The notes: generated by a model not told the origin, from the letters alone. Shown: positions 1 to 6,536, numbered from the stretch's first letter. The stretch: DNA of 7,698 nt from BS750m-G28 sp035527235 (GCA_035527235.1 DATLAV010000057.1:1-7698), one strand, 5' to 3'. Translations and numbers: made by a program.

Positions 1-3
1 TCT

Positions 4-699
4 ATGCATAAGAGGATCGGCATCCTGGGCGGTATGACCGCGGAGTCCACCGTCTCCTACTACCAGCACATCTTCAGGAGGTACGAGGAGCTCCACGGTG
101 ACCTCGGCTACCCCGAGACCGTCATCTTCGACGTCAGCTTCCAGAGGTTCCATGACTGGATGGCCGTGGAGGACTGGGCGAGCATCGAGGAGGCGCTTCT
201 GGAGGGCCTAGGGAGGCTGGACGCCGCGGGCGCCGACTTCGCCGTGATCGCCACGAACACGATGCACATACTCTTCGACAAGCTGAAGGCGAGGTCCTCC
301 ATCCCCCTCCTCAGCATCGTCGACGCCACTGCCGAGGCGGTGAAGACGGCAGGGCTGGAGACAGTCGGTCTATTGGGCACCAGGTTCACCATGGAGAAGC
401 CCTTCTACGTGGAGGGACTGAGAGGGCATGGCGTCGAGGCCCTAGTCCCCGGGAAGGAGGACAGGGATTACGTGAACAGGGTGGTCTTCGAGGAGCTCAC
501 CTTCGGCAAGCTCCTAGACGAGTCCCGGAAGGGTTACTTGGAGATAATCGGGCGCCTCGTCGACAGGGGAGCGCAGGGGATAGTCCTTGGGTGCACTGAG
601 ATCCCTCTGCTGGTAACTCCTGAGTACACCGACGTGAAGCTCTTCGACACCGCCGTAATCCACGCCGAGAAGGCTCTAAGATACGCGATCGAAAAATAG
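4..699 (+). CDS. Aspartate/glutamate racemase family protein, YgeA-like (Thr/Cys active site)
   Basis: This is a 231-residue cofactor-independent amino-acid racemase of the Asp/Glu racemase family, probably cytosolic. The N-terminus carries the family glycine loop GGMTAEST (residues 9-16), and the length matches the usual 225-245 residues. The second half-site is intact: LGCTEIPLL places the catalytic Cys at residue 197. The first half-site reads ATNTMH (83-88), so the usual Cys of CNTAH is Thr84. E. coli YgeA (L-Asp/Glu racemase) is known to use just such a Thr/Cys pair, so this is probably a subgroup trait and not a dead enzyme. The ATG at base 4 places the glycine loop at the normal distance. 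Upstream sequence is outside the window, so promoter and operon partners are unknown. Substrate (aspartate, glutamate or another amino acid) cannot be fixed from sequence. Confidence 0.9.
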   Translation: MHKRIGILGGMTAESTVSYYQHIFRRYEELHGDLGYPETVIFDVSFQRFHDWMAVEDWASIEEALLEGLGRLDAAGADFAVIATNTMHILFDKLKARSSIPLLSIVDATAEAVKTAGLETVGLLGTRFTMEKPFYVEGLRGHGVEALVPGKEDRDYVNRVVFEELTFGKLLDESRKGYLEIIGRLVDRGAQGIVLGCTEIPLLVTPEYTDVKLFDTAVIHAEKALRYAIEK

Positions 700-700
700 C

Positions 701-733
701 TTTTTTATGTACATCTAAAAAAAGTAAAGAAAA
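701..733. terminator. Bidirectional oligo-T terminator between convergent genes
   Basis: The 40-base spacer between the convergent racemase and FAH-fold genes has a T6 run on the plus strand (701-706), directly after the racemase stop codon. On the minus strand it has T7 (717-723), T3 and T4 runs read after the FAH-fold gene. Archaeal RNA polymerase terminates at such T-rich stretches without needing a hairpin, so each gene appears to have its own terminator here. Confidence 0.7.
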
Positions 734-739
734 GGGAGT

Positions 740-1603
740 TTAGGGGCGAGTGGTCTCCTTGACGTCCCAGAACCGCTTGTGGGGGTCCTTGACGTTGAAG
801 GACATCCTGCCGATCTTCGTGATCTCCATGTCCACGACGTCTCCGTCCTGTAGGGGGCCCAGACCATGGTGGTTCGTCCCGCAGGCCATGAAGTCCCCTG
901 GGTTCAGTGTGCAGATCTCGGAGAGGAACTTTATCTTCGCCGGCAGGTCGTGGCTCATGTCGTTGGTGTTATAGTTCTGGCGTATCTCCCCGTTTACCCA
1001 GAGCTTGATGTCCAGGTTGTAGGGGTCGGGGATCTCGTCCTTGGTGACGAGGCAGGGCCCCATGGGGCCGAAGTTGTCGAAGCTCTTCTGGGGCCAGAAG
1101 CCGCTGGTGTCTGGGACGGCCCTGGCGGAGACGTCGCACATGATGGTGTAGCCGAAGACGCCTTCCATCGCATCCTCCCTAGAGACGTCCTTCATGGTCT
1201 TGCTGAAGACGACGCCGAGTTCGGCCTCGTGGTTGAAGATCCGGGCCTCGTGGTGGGGTAGGGTCACGGTGTCCCCGGGGCTGCAGATGGAGGTCCATCC
1301 CTTGAGGAAGAAGCCTAGGGGGCGCTTCCTGCCCTCGCCCTCACCGAAGCCGCCGATGCCGCAGAGCATCAGCCCTGGCTTGGGCACTGGCTGCCTGAGG
1401 CGGACGCCCTCGACTGGGATGCCGTCCCTCTCCTTCAGCGCCTTCTCGAGGCTCGGCTTCAGCTTATCGTAGTCCCTGATGAATCCCTCGAGGAGGAGCT
1501 GGGGGGTCTGGGCCTCGATGCCCGTCAGCAGGTCGGCGATGTCGACGACCTTCTCGTCCTTGAGGAGCCCTGGCTTGAAATCGTCGTAGAAGACAAACTT
1601 CAT
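740..1603 (-). CDS. Fumarylacetoacetate hydrolase (FAH) fold family protein
   Basis: This 287-residue protein has an N-terminal cap (about 1-75) followed by a FAH-fold catalytic domain. The family hydrolyses, decarboxylates or isomerises acylpyruvate-like keto acids using Mg2+. The metal ligands are present: E126 and E128 in HEAELGVV, and D157 in CDVSAR, 29 residues after the second Glu as in FAHD1-type enzymes. Also conserved are the substrate-loop stretch KSFDNFGPMGP (173-183), VNGE (203-206) and the CGTNHHGLG loop (241-249). What is missing is the lid His: where relatives have a NYxxHxxE motif, this protein has GIGGFGEGEG (82-91), so the usual His-Glu dyad cannot form in the standard way. 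The start codon sits about 37 bases downstream of a TATA-like element, with weak AGGTTGAT as a possible ribosome site. The upstream amidohydrolase is on the same strand, 122 bases away. The reaction is undetermined. Confidence 0.88.
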   Translation of the reverse strand: MKFVFYDDFKPGLLKDEKVVDIADLLTGIEAQTPQLLLEGFIRDYDKLKPSLEKALKERDGIPVEGVRLRQPVPKPGLMLCGIGGFGEGEGRKRPLGFFLKGWTSICSPGDTVTLPHHEARIFNHEAELGVVFSKTMKDVSREDAMEGVFGYTIMCDVSARAVPDTSGFWPQKSFDNFGPMGPCLVTKDEIPDPYNLDIKLWVNGEIRQNYNTNDMSHDLPAKIKFLSEICTLNPGDFMACGTNHHGLGPLQDGDVVDMEITKIGRMSFNVKDPHKRFWDVKETTRP

Positions 1604-1636
1604 GAAATCAACCTGAGGGTAGAACGCTCATGATTC

Positions 1637-1642
1637 ATATAT
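1637..1642 (-). promoter_or_regulatory. TATA-like promoter of the FAH-fold gene
   Basis: On the minus strand the sequence AGATATATGAAT is centred about 37 bases before the ATG at 1603, preceded by purine-rich GCAAGG, which could serve as a BRE. Archaeal transcription would start about 25 bases further on, near 1613, giving a leader of roughly 10 bases. This suggests the FAH-fold gene has its own promoter and need not be read through from the amidohydrolase gene. Confidence 0.5.
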
Positions 1643-1725
1643 CTCCTTGCATTCAACGTCGTGCCGCTGAGATAGCGAGGGGGGCTCTGAGCTGAAAATT
1701 TAGGGGCTGCAAGAGTTGCCGTCCC

Positions 1726-2796
1726 TCAGACGAGTCCCTCTAGGGCCTTGGCCACGACGGGGTTCCCACCGCTCCTGCACTCGGAGATGGCCGCCTCGAT
1801 GTCCACCTCCCGGGGCTCCTTCCCCCAGAGCCTCCTGAAGTTGCCCGCGTAGATCTTCTTCAGGCTTCTCCTTGGGAGGTCGAGGCCGACGTAAGGGAGC
1901 TCGTATCTGGTGAGGAGGTCGTCCGCTGAGTCCGGCGTGTGGAACTCGTCCCCGGTCTCCAGGAACCTGCGGAGCATGGTGATACGGGCGAGGTGCTGGG
2001 GGAGGGTGGTGGACATCCCGATGTCGGTGCCGAAGAGGATGCGGTCGTCGTGCCTCCTGAAGAACTCGCGGTACATGTCGCGGCGACGGCTGATGTTGTA
2101 CATGAGCTCGACGCCGAGGCTTAGGTCTAGGTGGGCGCTGGGGTGGGCGTCCAGGAACTCCTCGGCGCGCTCCAGGTGGGGTGAGAGGAAGAGGAAGTGG
2201 CAGAGGACGACGGGGAGCCCGGGGTGGGCGTTGAGGACGCCCTCGGTCTCGGCATAGAGCTCCTCGAGGGCAGGATAGTCCCCCTTCCAGTAGCCCCAGC
2301 CCCGCTCCTTCGCCCAACTTGGGGTGGTCTCCTCGTGCCAGAAGTCCTCGACGTCGCCGATGTGGCAGAGGACGGGGAACTGGCGCTCTTCGCAGGCCTC
2401 CCAGAAGTCCTCATAGTAACTGGAGTCGAGGGGGACGTGGACGTCGCGTGGTGCGGGTTTGGAGCCCATCTCGCCGACGCCGTCGTAGCCGAGCTCGATG
2501 AGGGTGGAGATGTGCCCCTCCCAGTCGGGGTCGGGGAGCTGGTCCGTTCCCCCTGACCAGGGGGCGTACCCCCCGGCGTAGAGAAGGCCCGGATGGGCGG
2601 CCTTGAGGTAGAGGGGGGCGTGGGCGCCCGAGTCGAAGGCGTAGATCTTGTCCAGCCTTCCCCTAGTGGCGATCTCTTCGAGGGCCTCCCCCTGCTGCCG
2701 CAGCATTACCTTGTCCAGGGTACGCCTAAGCATCCATGTGTGGACGTGGCAGTCTATTACCGATGTTTCGATGAACTCTGTAGGCCTCATCACCAT
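1726..2796 (-). CDS. Amidohydrolase-2 family metal-dependent hydrolase/decarboxylase
   Basis: This 356-residue protein is a TIM-barrel metal enzyme of the amidohydrolase-2 family, which includes ACMSD- and gamma-resorcylate-type decarboxylases as well as hydrolases. The barrel order of metal and catalytic residues is visible: CHVH (H17, H19) on strand 1, E109 in GVGEMG, H145 in LCHIGD, H200 in VVLCHF, and D258 in ILFGTD on the last strand. The end IYAGNFRRLWG (315-325) matches the family's usual closing motif (fyxNaxrlfG). No signal peptide or membrane segment is seen, so it is likely cytosolic. Two starts are possible, 2796 or 2790 (MVM-); neither has a ribosome site, which fits a leaderless message from the TATA-like element near 2827. 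Its same-strand neighbour downstream is the FAH-fold gene, suggesting but not proving a shared keto-acid or ring-cleavage pathway. Substrate unknown. Confidence 0.88.
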   Translation of the reverse strand: MVMRPTEFIETSVIDCHVHTWMLRRTLDKVMLRQQGEALEEIATRGRLDKIYAFDSGAHAPLYLKAAHPGLLYAGGYAPWSGGTDQLPDPDWEGHISTLIELGYDGVGEMGSKPAPRDVHVPLDSSYYEDFWEACEERQFPVLCHIGDVEDFWHEETTPSWAKERGWGYWKGDYPALEELYAETEGVLNAHPGLPVVLCHFLFLSPHLERAEEFLDAHPSAHLDLSLGVELMYNISRRRDMYREFFRRHDDRILFGTDIGMSTTLPQHLARITMLRRFLETGDEFHTPDSADDLLTRYELPYVGLDLPRRSLKKIYAGNFRRLWGKEPREVDIEAAISECRSGGNPVVAKALEGLV

Positions 2797-2821
2797 ACTC
2801 TGTTTCTATCTGGCGAGAATG

Positions 2822-2832
2822 TAGATAAGATT
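2822..2832 (-). promoter_or_regulatory. Candidate promoter of the amidohydrolase gene
   Basis: The minus strand reads AAATCTTATCTA about 30 bases before the start codon at 2796. With the usual archaeal spacing, transcription would begin at or next to the ATG, giving a leaderless mRNA, in agreement with the absence of a Shine-Dalgarno site. The element lies within the 5' part of the plus-strand MgtE-like fragment, so it may have come into use after that gene was truncated. It is a weak match to the TATA consensus. Confidence 0.35.
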
Positions 2833-2901
2833 TCACAACTCGTTCAAGGGATTGAACACCATGGACGAACTCTGATCCCATTGCGTGCGTCCTCTTTCCA
2901 C

Positions 2902-3177
2902 ATGGCACTGGTCCTCGGCGTAATGGCCTCTTTCTTCCTGTACTTCTTCGTGAAGGTAAGCCTATACGATATCCTTATCACCTTTCTAATCATCGTCGCC
3001 ACGATGGCGGTGAACTTGATGGTTGTGCCCGTGATAATCACAGTCTCCATGTTCCTCGCCACATACACGAGCAGGAGGGGTTGGAACCCTGACAACTTCA
3101 TCACGGCTATAGAGAGCGTTCTCTCCGATGGAAAAACAACCCTCGCCATCCTCGTAACGTTCTATGTCTGGAGGTAG
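2902..3177 (+). pseudogene. C-terminal remnant of an MgtE/SLC41-type divalent cation transporter
   Basis: From the Met at 2902 this is a 91-residue hydrophobic stretch with about four membrane segments (roughly residues 2-17, 22-36, 38-54 and 74-89). The stretch ATYTSRRGWNPDNF followed by SD and TTLA resembles the hallmark of archaeal MgtE-type Mg/Co transporters, in which a RRGLDPDN loop is followed by a helix with a pore-facing Asp; that Asp would be D76 here. The conserved Pro of that helix is Ala. The frame is open further upstream and the resemblance could begin near 2830, but beyond about 2797 it runs antisense to the amidohydrolase N-terminus. A full transporter of this type needs two such membrane domains and several hundred residues, so most of the gene is missing. 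The surviving frame has no internal stop, so a small expressed protein is not excluded. No good ribosome site precedes 2902. Confidence 0.6.
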
Positions 3178-3261
3178 ATCCTGGGGCGGGGGTCAGCAGT
3201 TTCAGGTCGGCTAGTCCACCGTCTGTCCATGCCTTCCGCTACGGTGAGGCTCCCGAGGGCC

Positions 3262-4584
3262 TTATGTGGACGATGACTCGCCTTCAGCGTAGTTTCGAGT
3301 GAGGCTTCCCATGTCGTCTCTCCTCGTTACTAGGCGTTTAGAGGGGACGACGACCTCAGCGGGCCTCGGCTGGAGGTTGTAGACGCTGGCCATGGAGTAG
3401 CCATAGGCGCCCGCTCCCAGCACGGCGAGGGTCTCCCCTTCCTCGGGCAAGGTCATCCACCGGTCGATGGTGAGTAGGTCCCCCGTCTCACAGAGAGGGC
3501 CGGCGACGGTGCAGTGGTCGTGGGGGCCCTCGACCCTGCTCACGTTGACTACTTCGTGATAGCACTCCCTGAACTCGTCGCCGTGGTACTCGCCGTAGAA
3601 GGCTGGCCGTATGAGGGCGTTGAAGCCGGCGTCGACCCCGACTATTGTATTTCCGCTCTTCCGCTCAACGGTGTTCACCCCCGTCAGGAGCACTCCGGCG
3701 TCGCCAACTATGTAACGGCCAGACTCGACACAGATCCTCTCGACGCCTAGGCCCGACTCGGCGACTCGGCTGCAGATGCCCTGGCAGTACCTCTCGATGG
3801 GGAACTCCTCCTGATCGGGCCTGTAGGGGATGCCTGGGCCGCCCCCGAAGTCCACCTGCTTGAGGTCGTGGCCGAGGAGGTCGACCATCTTGCCGGCCAT
3901 GTCGAGGGTGAGGTCCACCGTCTCCAAGAAGCGTTCGACATCGCCCCCCGTCCAGCCAGATCCGATGTGCTGGTGGAGTCCCACGGGACGGAGGCCCAGC
4001 TTCACGGCCTCTGCGCAGAGTTCTAGGACCTTTCCCTCCTCGATGCCGAACTTGACGGGTCTACCGTGGGATCTGGCCCCGGCGGTGATGACCTTGGGGT
4101 CGAATCCGGCGCCCTCGCCCGGGTTCCACCTGACGGAGACCTCGAGGCCCTTCGGTGCCATCTTGGCGAGGCGCCTCATCTGGGAGAATGAGTCGATGTT
4201 GATGGTGATCTCCCTCTCCAGCATGTACTCGTTGACCTCGTCGGAGACACTCGTCCCCGTGAACATGATCCGATCCCCTGGGTAGCCCGCTCGGAGGGTG
4301 AACTCGACCTCGTGGGTGGAGAGGACGTCCGCGTATGCCCCCTCGGAGGCGAGGGTCCTCAGAATGGCGGGGTTGAAGTTGGCCTTGACCGCGTAGTAGA
4401 CGGCAACCTCCCTGTCCGCTTGGGACTCGAGGCCATCCCTGATTCTCCTGTAGTTACCCAGCACCCTGTTTAGGTCGTAGACGTAGGTGGGGGTGCCGAA
4501 CTCATTGGCGATCTCGGTACAAGGGACGCCGCCTATGAAGAGCTGGTTGTCCATGACCTCAAAGTGGCCCTTGATCTTCCTCAT
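3262..4584 (-). CDS. lysA: Diaminopimelate decarboxylase
   Basis: This enzyme decarboxylates meso-diaminopimelate to L-lysine, the last step of the DAP route, using PLP in the cytosol. The 440-residue length is normal. The fold-III PLP barrel comes first: YYAVKAN places the Schiff-base lysine at K67, HQHIGSG gives H206, FGGGPGIPY (246-254) is the phosphate-binding loop, and ESGR (287-290) replaces the common EPGR. The C-terminal beta domain supplies C365-E366 in GPLCETGD from the partner subunit and the AGAYGYSMASVYN signature (391-403). All key residues are present, so it should be active as a dimer. The family also contains ornithine/arginine-type decarboxylases, but the motifs fit LysA best. 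The ATG at 4584 is supported by a TATA box 28 bases upstream; M11 is the only close alternative. No other lysine-pathway gene is in the window. Confidence 0.93.
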   Translation of the reverse strand: MRKIKGHFEVMDNQLFIGGVPCTEIANEFGTPTYVYDLNRVLGNYRRIRDGLESQADREVAVYYAVKANFNPAILRTLASEGAYADVLSTHEVEFTLRAGYPGDRIMFTGTSVSDEVNEYMLEREITINIDSFSQMRRLAKMAPKGLEVSVRWNPGEGAGFDPKVITAGARSHGRPVKFGIEEGKVLELCAEAVKLGLRPVGLHQHIGSGWTGGDVERFLETVDLTLDMAGKMVDLLGHDLKQVDFGGGPGIPYRPDQEEFPIERYCQGICSRVAESGLGVERICVESGRYIVGDAGVLLTGVNTVERKSGNTIVGVDAGFNALIRPAFYGEYHGDEFRECYHEVVNVSRVEGPHDHCTVAGPLCETGDLLTIDRWMTLPEEGETLAVLGAGAYGYSMASVYNLQPRPAEVVVPSKRLVTRRDDMGSLTRNYAEGESSST

Positions 4585-4597
4585 CTCAGTGAGATGA
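4581..4597. promoter_or_regulatory. 17-base perfect inverted repeat over the lysA start: candidate operator
   Basis: The sequence TCATCTCAGTGAGATGA consists of two 8-base arms around a single central G. It covers the lysA start codon and the predicted transcription start, just downstream of the TATA box. A repressor bound here, for example an Lrp/AsnC-type helix-turn-helix dimer, could block RNA polymerase. The regulator is unknown, and chance remains possible because part of the repeat is constrained by the first codon. Confidence 0.4.
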
Positions 4598-4608
4598 CCG
4601 TCACATGG

Positions 4609-4616
4609 ATATTTAA
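4609..4616 (-). promoter_or_regulatory. TATA box of lysA, positioned for a leaderless transcript
   Basis: The minus strand reads GATTAAATATCC with its core TTAAATAT at 4616-4609, centred 28 bases before the lysA ATG. With standard archaeal spacing, transcription starts at or within a base or two of the A of ATG. No Shine-Dalgarno site is present, consistent with leaderless translation. This is the best promoter match in the window. Confidence 0.7.
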
Positions 4617-4670
4617 TCGTCGTGGAGTCGATTCACGATTGACGTCCTAGGATGGATTTTTATTCTCCTC

Positions 4671-4856
4671 TCACGGCTCTCTCCCTGCTTCTTGGGCATA
4701 TGCTTCTTCACGATGTAAGGGTCCCATGATGGAGCCGTAGGGCGCAGTTCTCAGCACCATCTTGAAGCGTAAGTTTGGGTACTTCGCGGGCGTGAGGATG
4801 AATCGTCTCTGTGGATCGTAGGCGCCTGGGAGCTGGGGCTTGATCGGGTGGCCCAT
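4671..4856 (-). CDS. Small hypothetical ORF downstream of the DUF362 gene
   Basis: This 61-residue ORF begins 13 bases after the DUF362 stop codon on the same strand, a typical operon distance, with AAGGACCTGAT just before the ATG as a poor ribosome site. I do not recognise the protein. It is basic and aromatic-rich in the first 45 residues (for example YDPQRRFILTPAKYPNL), has no membrane segment and no cysteines. The last 15 residues look less protein-like. A neighbouring minus-strand frame over the same 3' end continues with a lysine/arginine-rich stretch (PYIVKKHMPKKQ, about 4720-4685) and stays open to 4613, so a frameshift or sequencing error near 4718 could have broken a longer gene. 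It may also be non-coding spacer. There is no separate promoter in front of it. Confidence 0.35.
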   Translation of the reverse strand: MGHPIKPQLPGAYDPQRRFILTPAKYPNLRFKMVLRTAPYGSIMGPLHREEAYAQEAGREP

Positions 4857-4869
4857 ATCAGGTCCTTGT

Positions 4870-6351
4870 CTAAGGGGTCTCTTCTTCGTTGGTTATCCTG
4901 TCCTGCAGCCTGTGGATGCCCTCCTCGTCCAGCTTCGTCCCCGCCTCTCCGCTCCTGATGAGCCCGGCGATGACGTCGTTGAGGGCCCTCTCCACCTCGG
5001 GCGTCCTCTCCTTGAGGAGGGAGATCGTGGCGGTCCCGTAGAGGACGTGGTCCGCCGCCGCGTCGAAGAAAGCCTGCATCCCCGGCATCAGCAGCGCCGC
5101 CTCGATGAGGCTTTCGTAGAATGTGGAGACCTTGGGGTCGGGCTTCATCCATTCGCCGTCCTTCTCATTACTGTAGGGCAGCGTACCCAGGTCGTACCCC
5201 ACGATCCTGCCGAGCCCCTTCTCGTGGGCCCGCCTGACGTGGACGATCTCCATCGGATCGTATCCCATGAGGGCGCAGGCGACGGAGTCAGCGGCGACGA
5301 CGTCGTTGGACGCCACGACGGTCTCGAAGCCGACGGGGCTGCATGAGAGGGGGCCCCAGGCCTCGCCTCCTATGGTCCCGTCTATGACGACGAGGTTGGG
5401 TCTGAACGCTCTGTTGACGTCGCAGACGACGTTCTCGATGCCCAGTCTGTGGTACTTCGCCTTGTTCTTCTCGGGGAGCGTGCCGTACATGTTCTTCATG
5501 GCGAGGGTGACGCTGGTGAGGAGGTGGGTCTTCATCGTGGGTGCGGAGATGATTACGTCGGCGTCCAGCATCTCCCTTGAGACGGGGGCGACGCCGATGG
5601 CGCTCCTCAGGCCGAAGTTGAACCTCCTCATCTCGGTCTCCGCTAGGTTCACGAGGCGGACGCCCTCCCGGTCGGCCCACTCCTTCCATCCCTGGGCCTC
5701 GGCGACGGGCTTGAATTCCGTCCAGATCATGTCAGAGTCCGCCACTACAGGCTCTCCCCCGCACTCCTTCACCATCCTGACGATCTCGTCCACCACCTCG
5801 ATGCTCGTGTAGGAGCCGGGGGTCTGGGGGTTCCCGCCGCAGATGTTGGGTTTGATGAGCACCCTGTCCCCCGTTTTAACGTACTCAGTCATGCCGCCCA
5901 GCGCCTCCACCGCCTCCCGGACGATCAACTTGGGTGAGGGCCCCCGGCGGACGACGACTCGGGGCTCCTCGGTCTCCCTGCGGCTCCTCACCGCCCCTCG
6001 GGAGACCAGCGGCAGGAGGAAGGAGCCCGAGTCCATCCTCAACGCTGTGAGATAGCCCAGCGCGTGCCAGAGGGGATAGAGTAGGAACATGGCCACAACC
6101 AGGATCGGTGGGACCTCTGCCGCCTGGATCCCCGTGTACTCGGTGTGGAACATCCACTCGGGGCCTCCGGTCGAGGGGAGGGGCCAGTCCACGACGTCGA
6201 GGTATAGGAGGCAGCTTGCGCCGATGAAGATGATGGAGACGGAGGCGCCCACAGCGAGGACGCGCCGCCACTCCCATCTTTGCCTCCTGGCGACGTAGTA
6301 GAGGAGCATTCCCAATGCTAAGAGTGCAGGTGGATCCAGGAAGAAGCTCAT
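4870..6351 (-). CDS. DUF362 domain protein with N-terminal membrane anchor
   Basis: This is a 493-residue protein in three parts. Residues 1-105 contain three hydrophobic segments (about 8-21, 31-52, 82-104), so it is probably anchored in the cytoplasmic membrane. Residues about 131-390 are a DUF362 domain: VLIKPNICGGN (164-174), GGEPVVADSD (198-207), APTMKTH (270-276) with VTLAMKNMYGTLPEKNKAKYH following, VVIDGTIGGEAWGP (321-334), and SNDVVAADSVACALMGYDP (348-366). Residues about 395-493 are a helical tail that I do not recognise. The molecular role of DUF362 is not established; many members carry a ferredoxin-like Cys cluster, but the few cysteines here (47, 171, 197, 310, 337, 359) are scattered and do not form one. 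The start is supported by AGGGG seven bases before the ATG. It is divergent from the DsrE gene, with a doubtful small ORF right downstream. Confidence 0.85.
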   Translation of the reverse strand: MSFFLDPPALLALGMLLYYVARRQRWEWRRVLAVGASVSIIFIGASCLLYLDVVDWPLPSTGGPEWMFHTEYTGIQAAEVPPILVVAMFLLYPLWHALGYLTALRMDSGSFLLPLVSRGAVRSRRETEEPRVVVRRGPSPKLIVREAVEALGGMTEYVKTGDRVLIKPNICGGNPQTPGSYTSIEVVDEIVRMVKECGGEPVVADSDMIWTEFKPVAEAQGWKEWADREGVRLVNLAETEMRRFNFGLRSAIGVAPVSREMLDADVIISAPTMKTHLLTSVTLAMKNMYGTLPEKNKAKYHRLGIENVVCDVNRAFRPNLVVIDGTIGGEAWGPLSCSPVGFETVVASNDVVAADSVACALMGYDPMEIVHVRRAHEKGLGRIVGYDLGTLPYSNEKDGEWMKPDPKVSTFYESLIEAALLMPGMQAFFDAAADHVLYGTATISLLKERTPEVERALNDVIAGLIRSGEAGTKLDEEGIHRLQDRITNEEETP

Positions 6352-6536
6352 TTTTAGACCCCTGTTAATTTAGAGGGCTCCTGCCTAAAAGGCACGTCAT
6401 TGGATTGTGCGATGAAACGTAGCTCTGAGCTTCTTTTGACGTGAGCGCGCTAATATGTTTGTGGCGCACGTGCTTCAGAGGGTCGCACTCCACCGTCATC
6501 TATTTGTATGTTTGCGGTCTAGTTACGCTGATCTAG
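6352..6536. promoter_or_regulatory. Divergent promoter region between the DUF362 and dsrE-like genes
   Basis: This 185-base spacer holds promoters for both flanking genes. For the DUF362 gene (minus) the best TATA-like candidates are TTTTAG within a small inverted repeat, gcct-aaa-aggc (6383-6393), about 37 bases before the ATG, and TAAATTAA (6365-6372), which is rather close. For the DsrE gene (plus), TATTTGTATG at 6501-6510 lies about 32 bases before the ATG and would give a leader of only a few bases. The 11-base stretch TATGTTTGTGG at 6454-6464 recurs with one mismatch at 6507-6517. I see no RNA gene or ORF worth calling here. Confidence 0.45.

Noticed and set aside
1700..2317. 205-residue minus-strand ORF
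   Set aside because: Its translation is a Pro/Arg-rich out-of-frame reading of the amidohydrolase gene, as expected in GC-rich DNA.
2593..2829. 5' portion of a 194-residue plus-strand ORF that ends with the MgtE-like stretch
   Set aside because: Up to about 2797 it is antisense to the well-supported amidohydrolase N-terminus (including the CHVH motif) and its glycine/valine-rich translation resembles no family. Only the part after about 2830 is protein-like.
2844..3149. 101-residue minus-strand ORF opposite the MgtE-like fragment
   Set aside because: The plus strand has the membrane pattern and the RRGxNPDN loop; the minus translation has no recognisable motif and no promoter.
3178..3261. 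Possible tRNA or hairpin in the spacer between the MgtE fragment and the lysA stop codon
   Set aside because: I could not form a cloverleaf or find a T-loop-like sequence on either strand, and there is no strong hairpin or T-run.
4840..5346. 168-residue plus-strand ORF antisense to the DUF362 gene
   Set aside because: It lies within the C-terminal half of a recognised DUF362 gene and its low-complexity Asp/Val/Gly translation is typical of an antisense shadow.
5267..5812. 181-residue plus-strand ORF antisense to the DUF362 domain
   Set aside because: The opposite strand encodes the conserved DUF362 motifs in this span; no start signal or family features support the plus reading.
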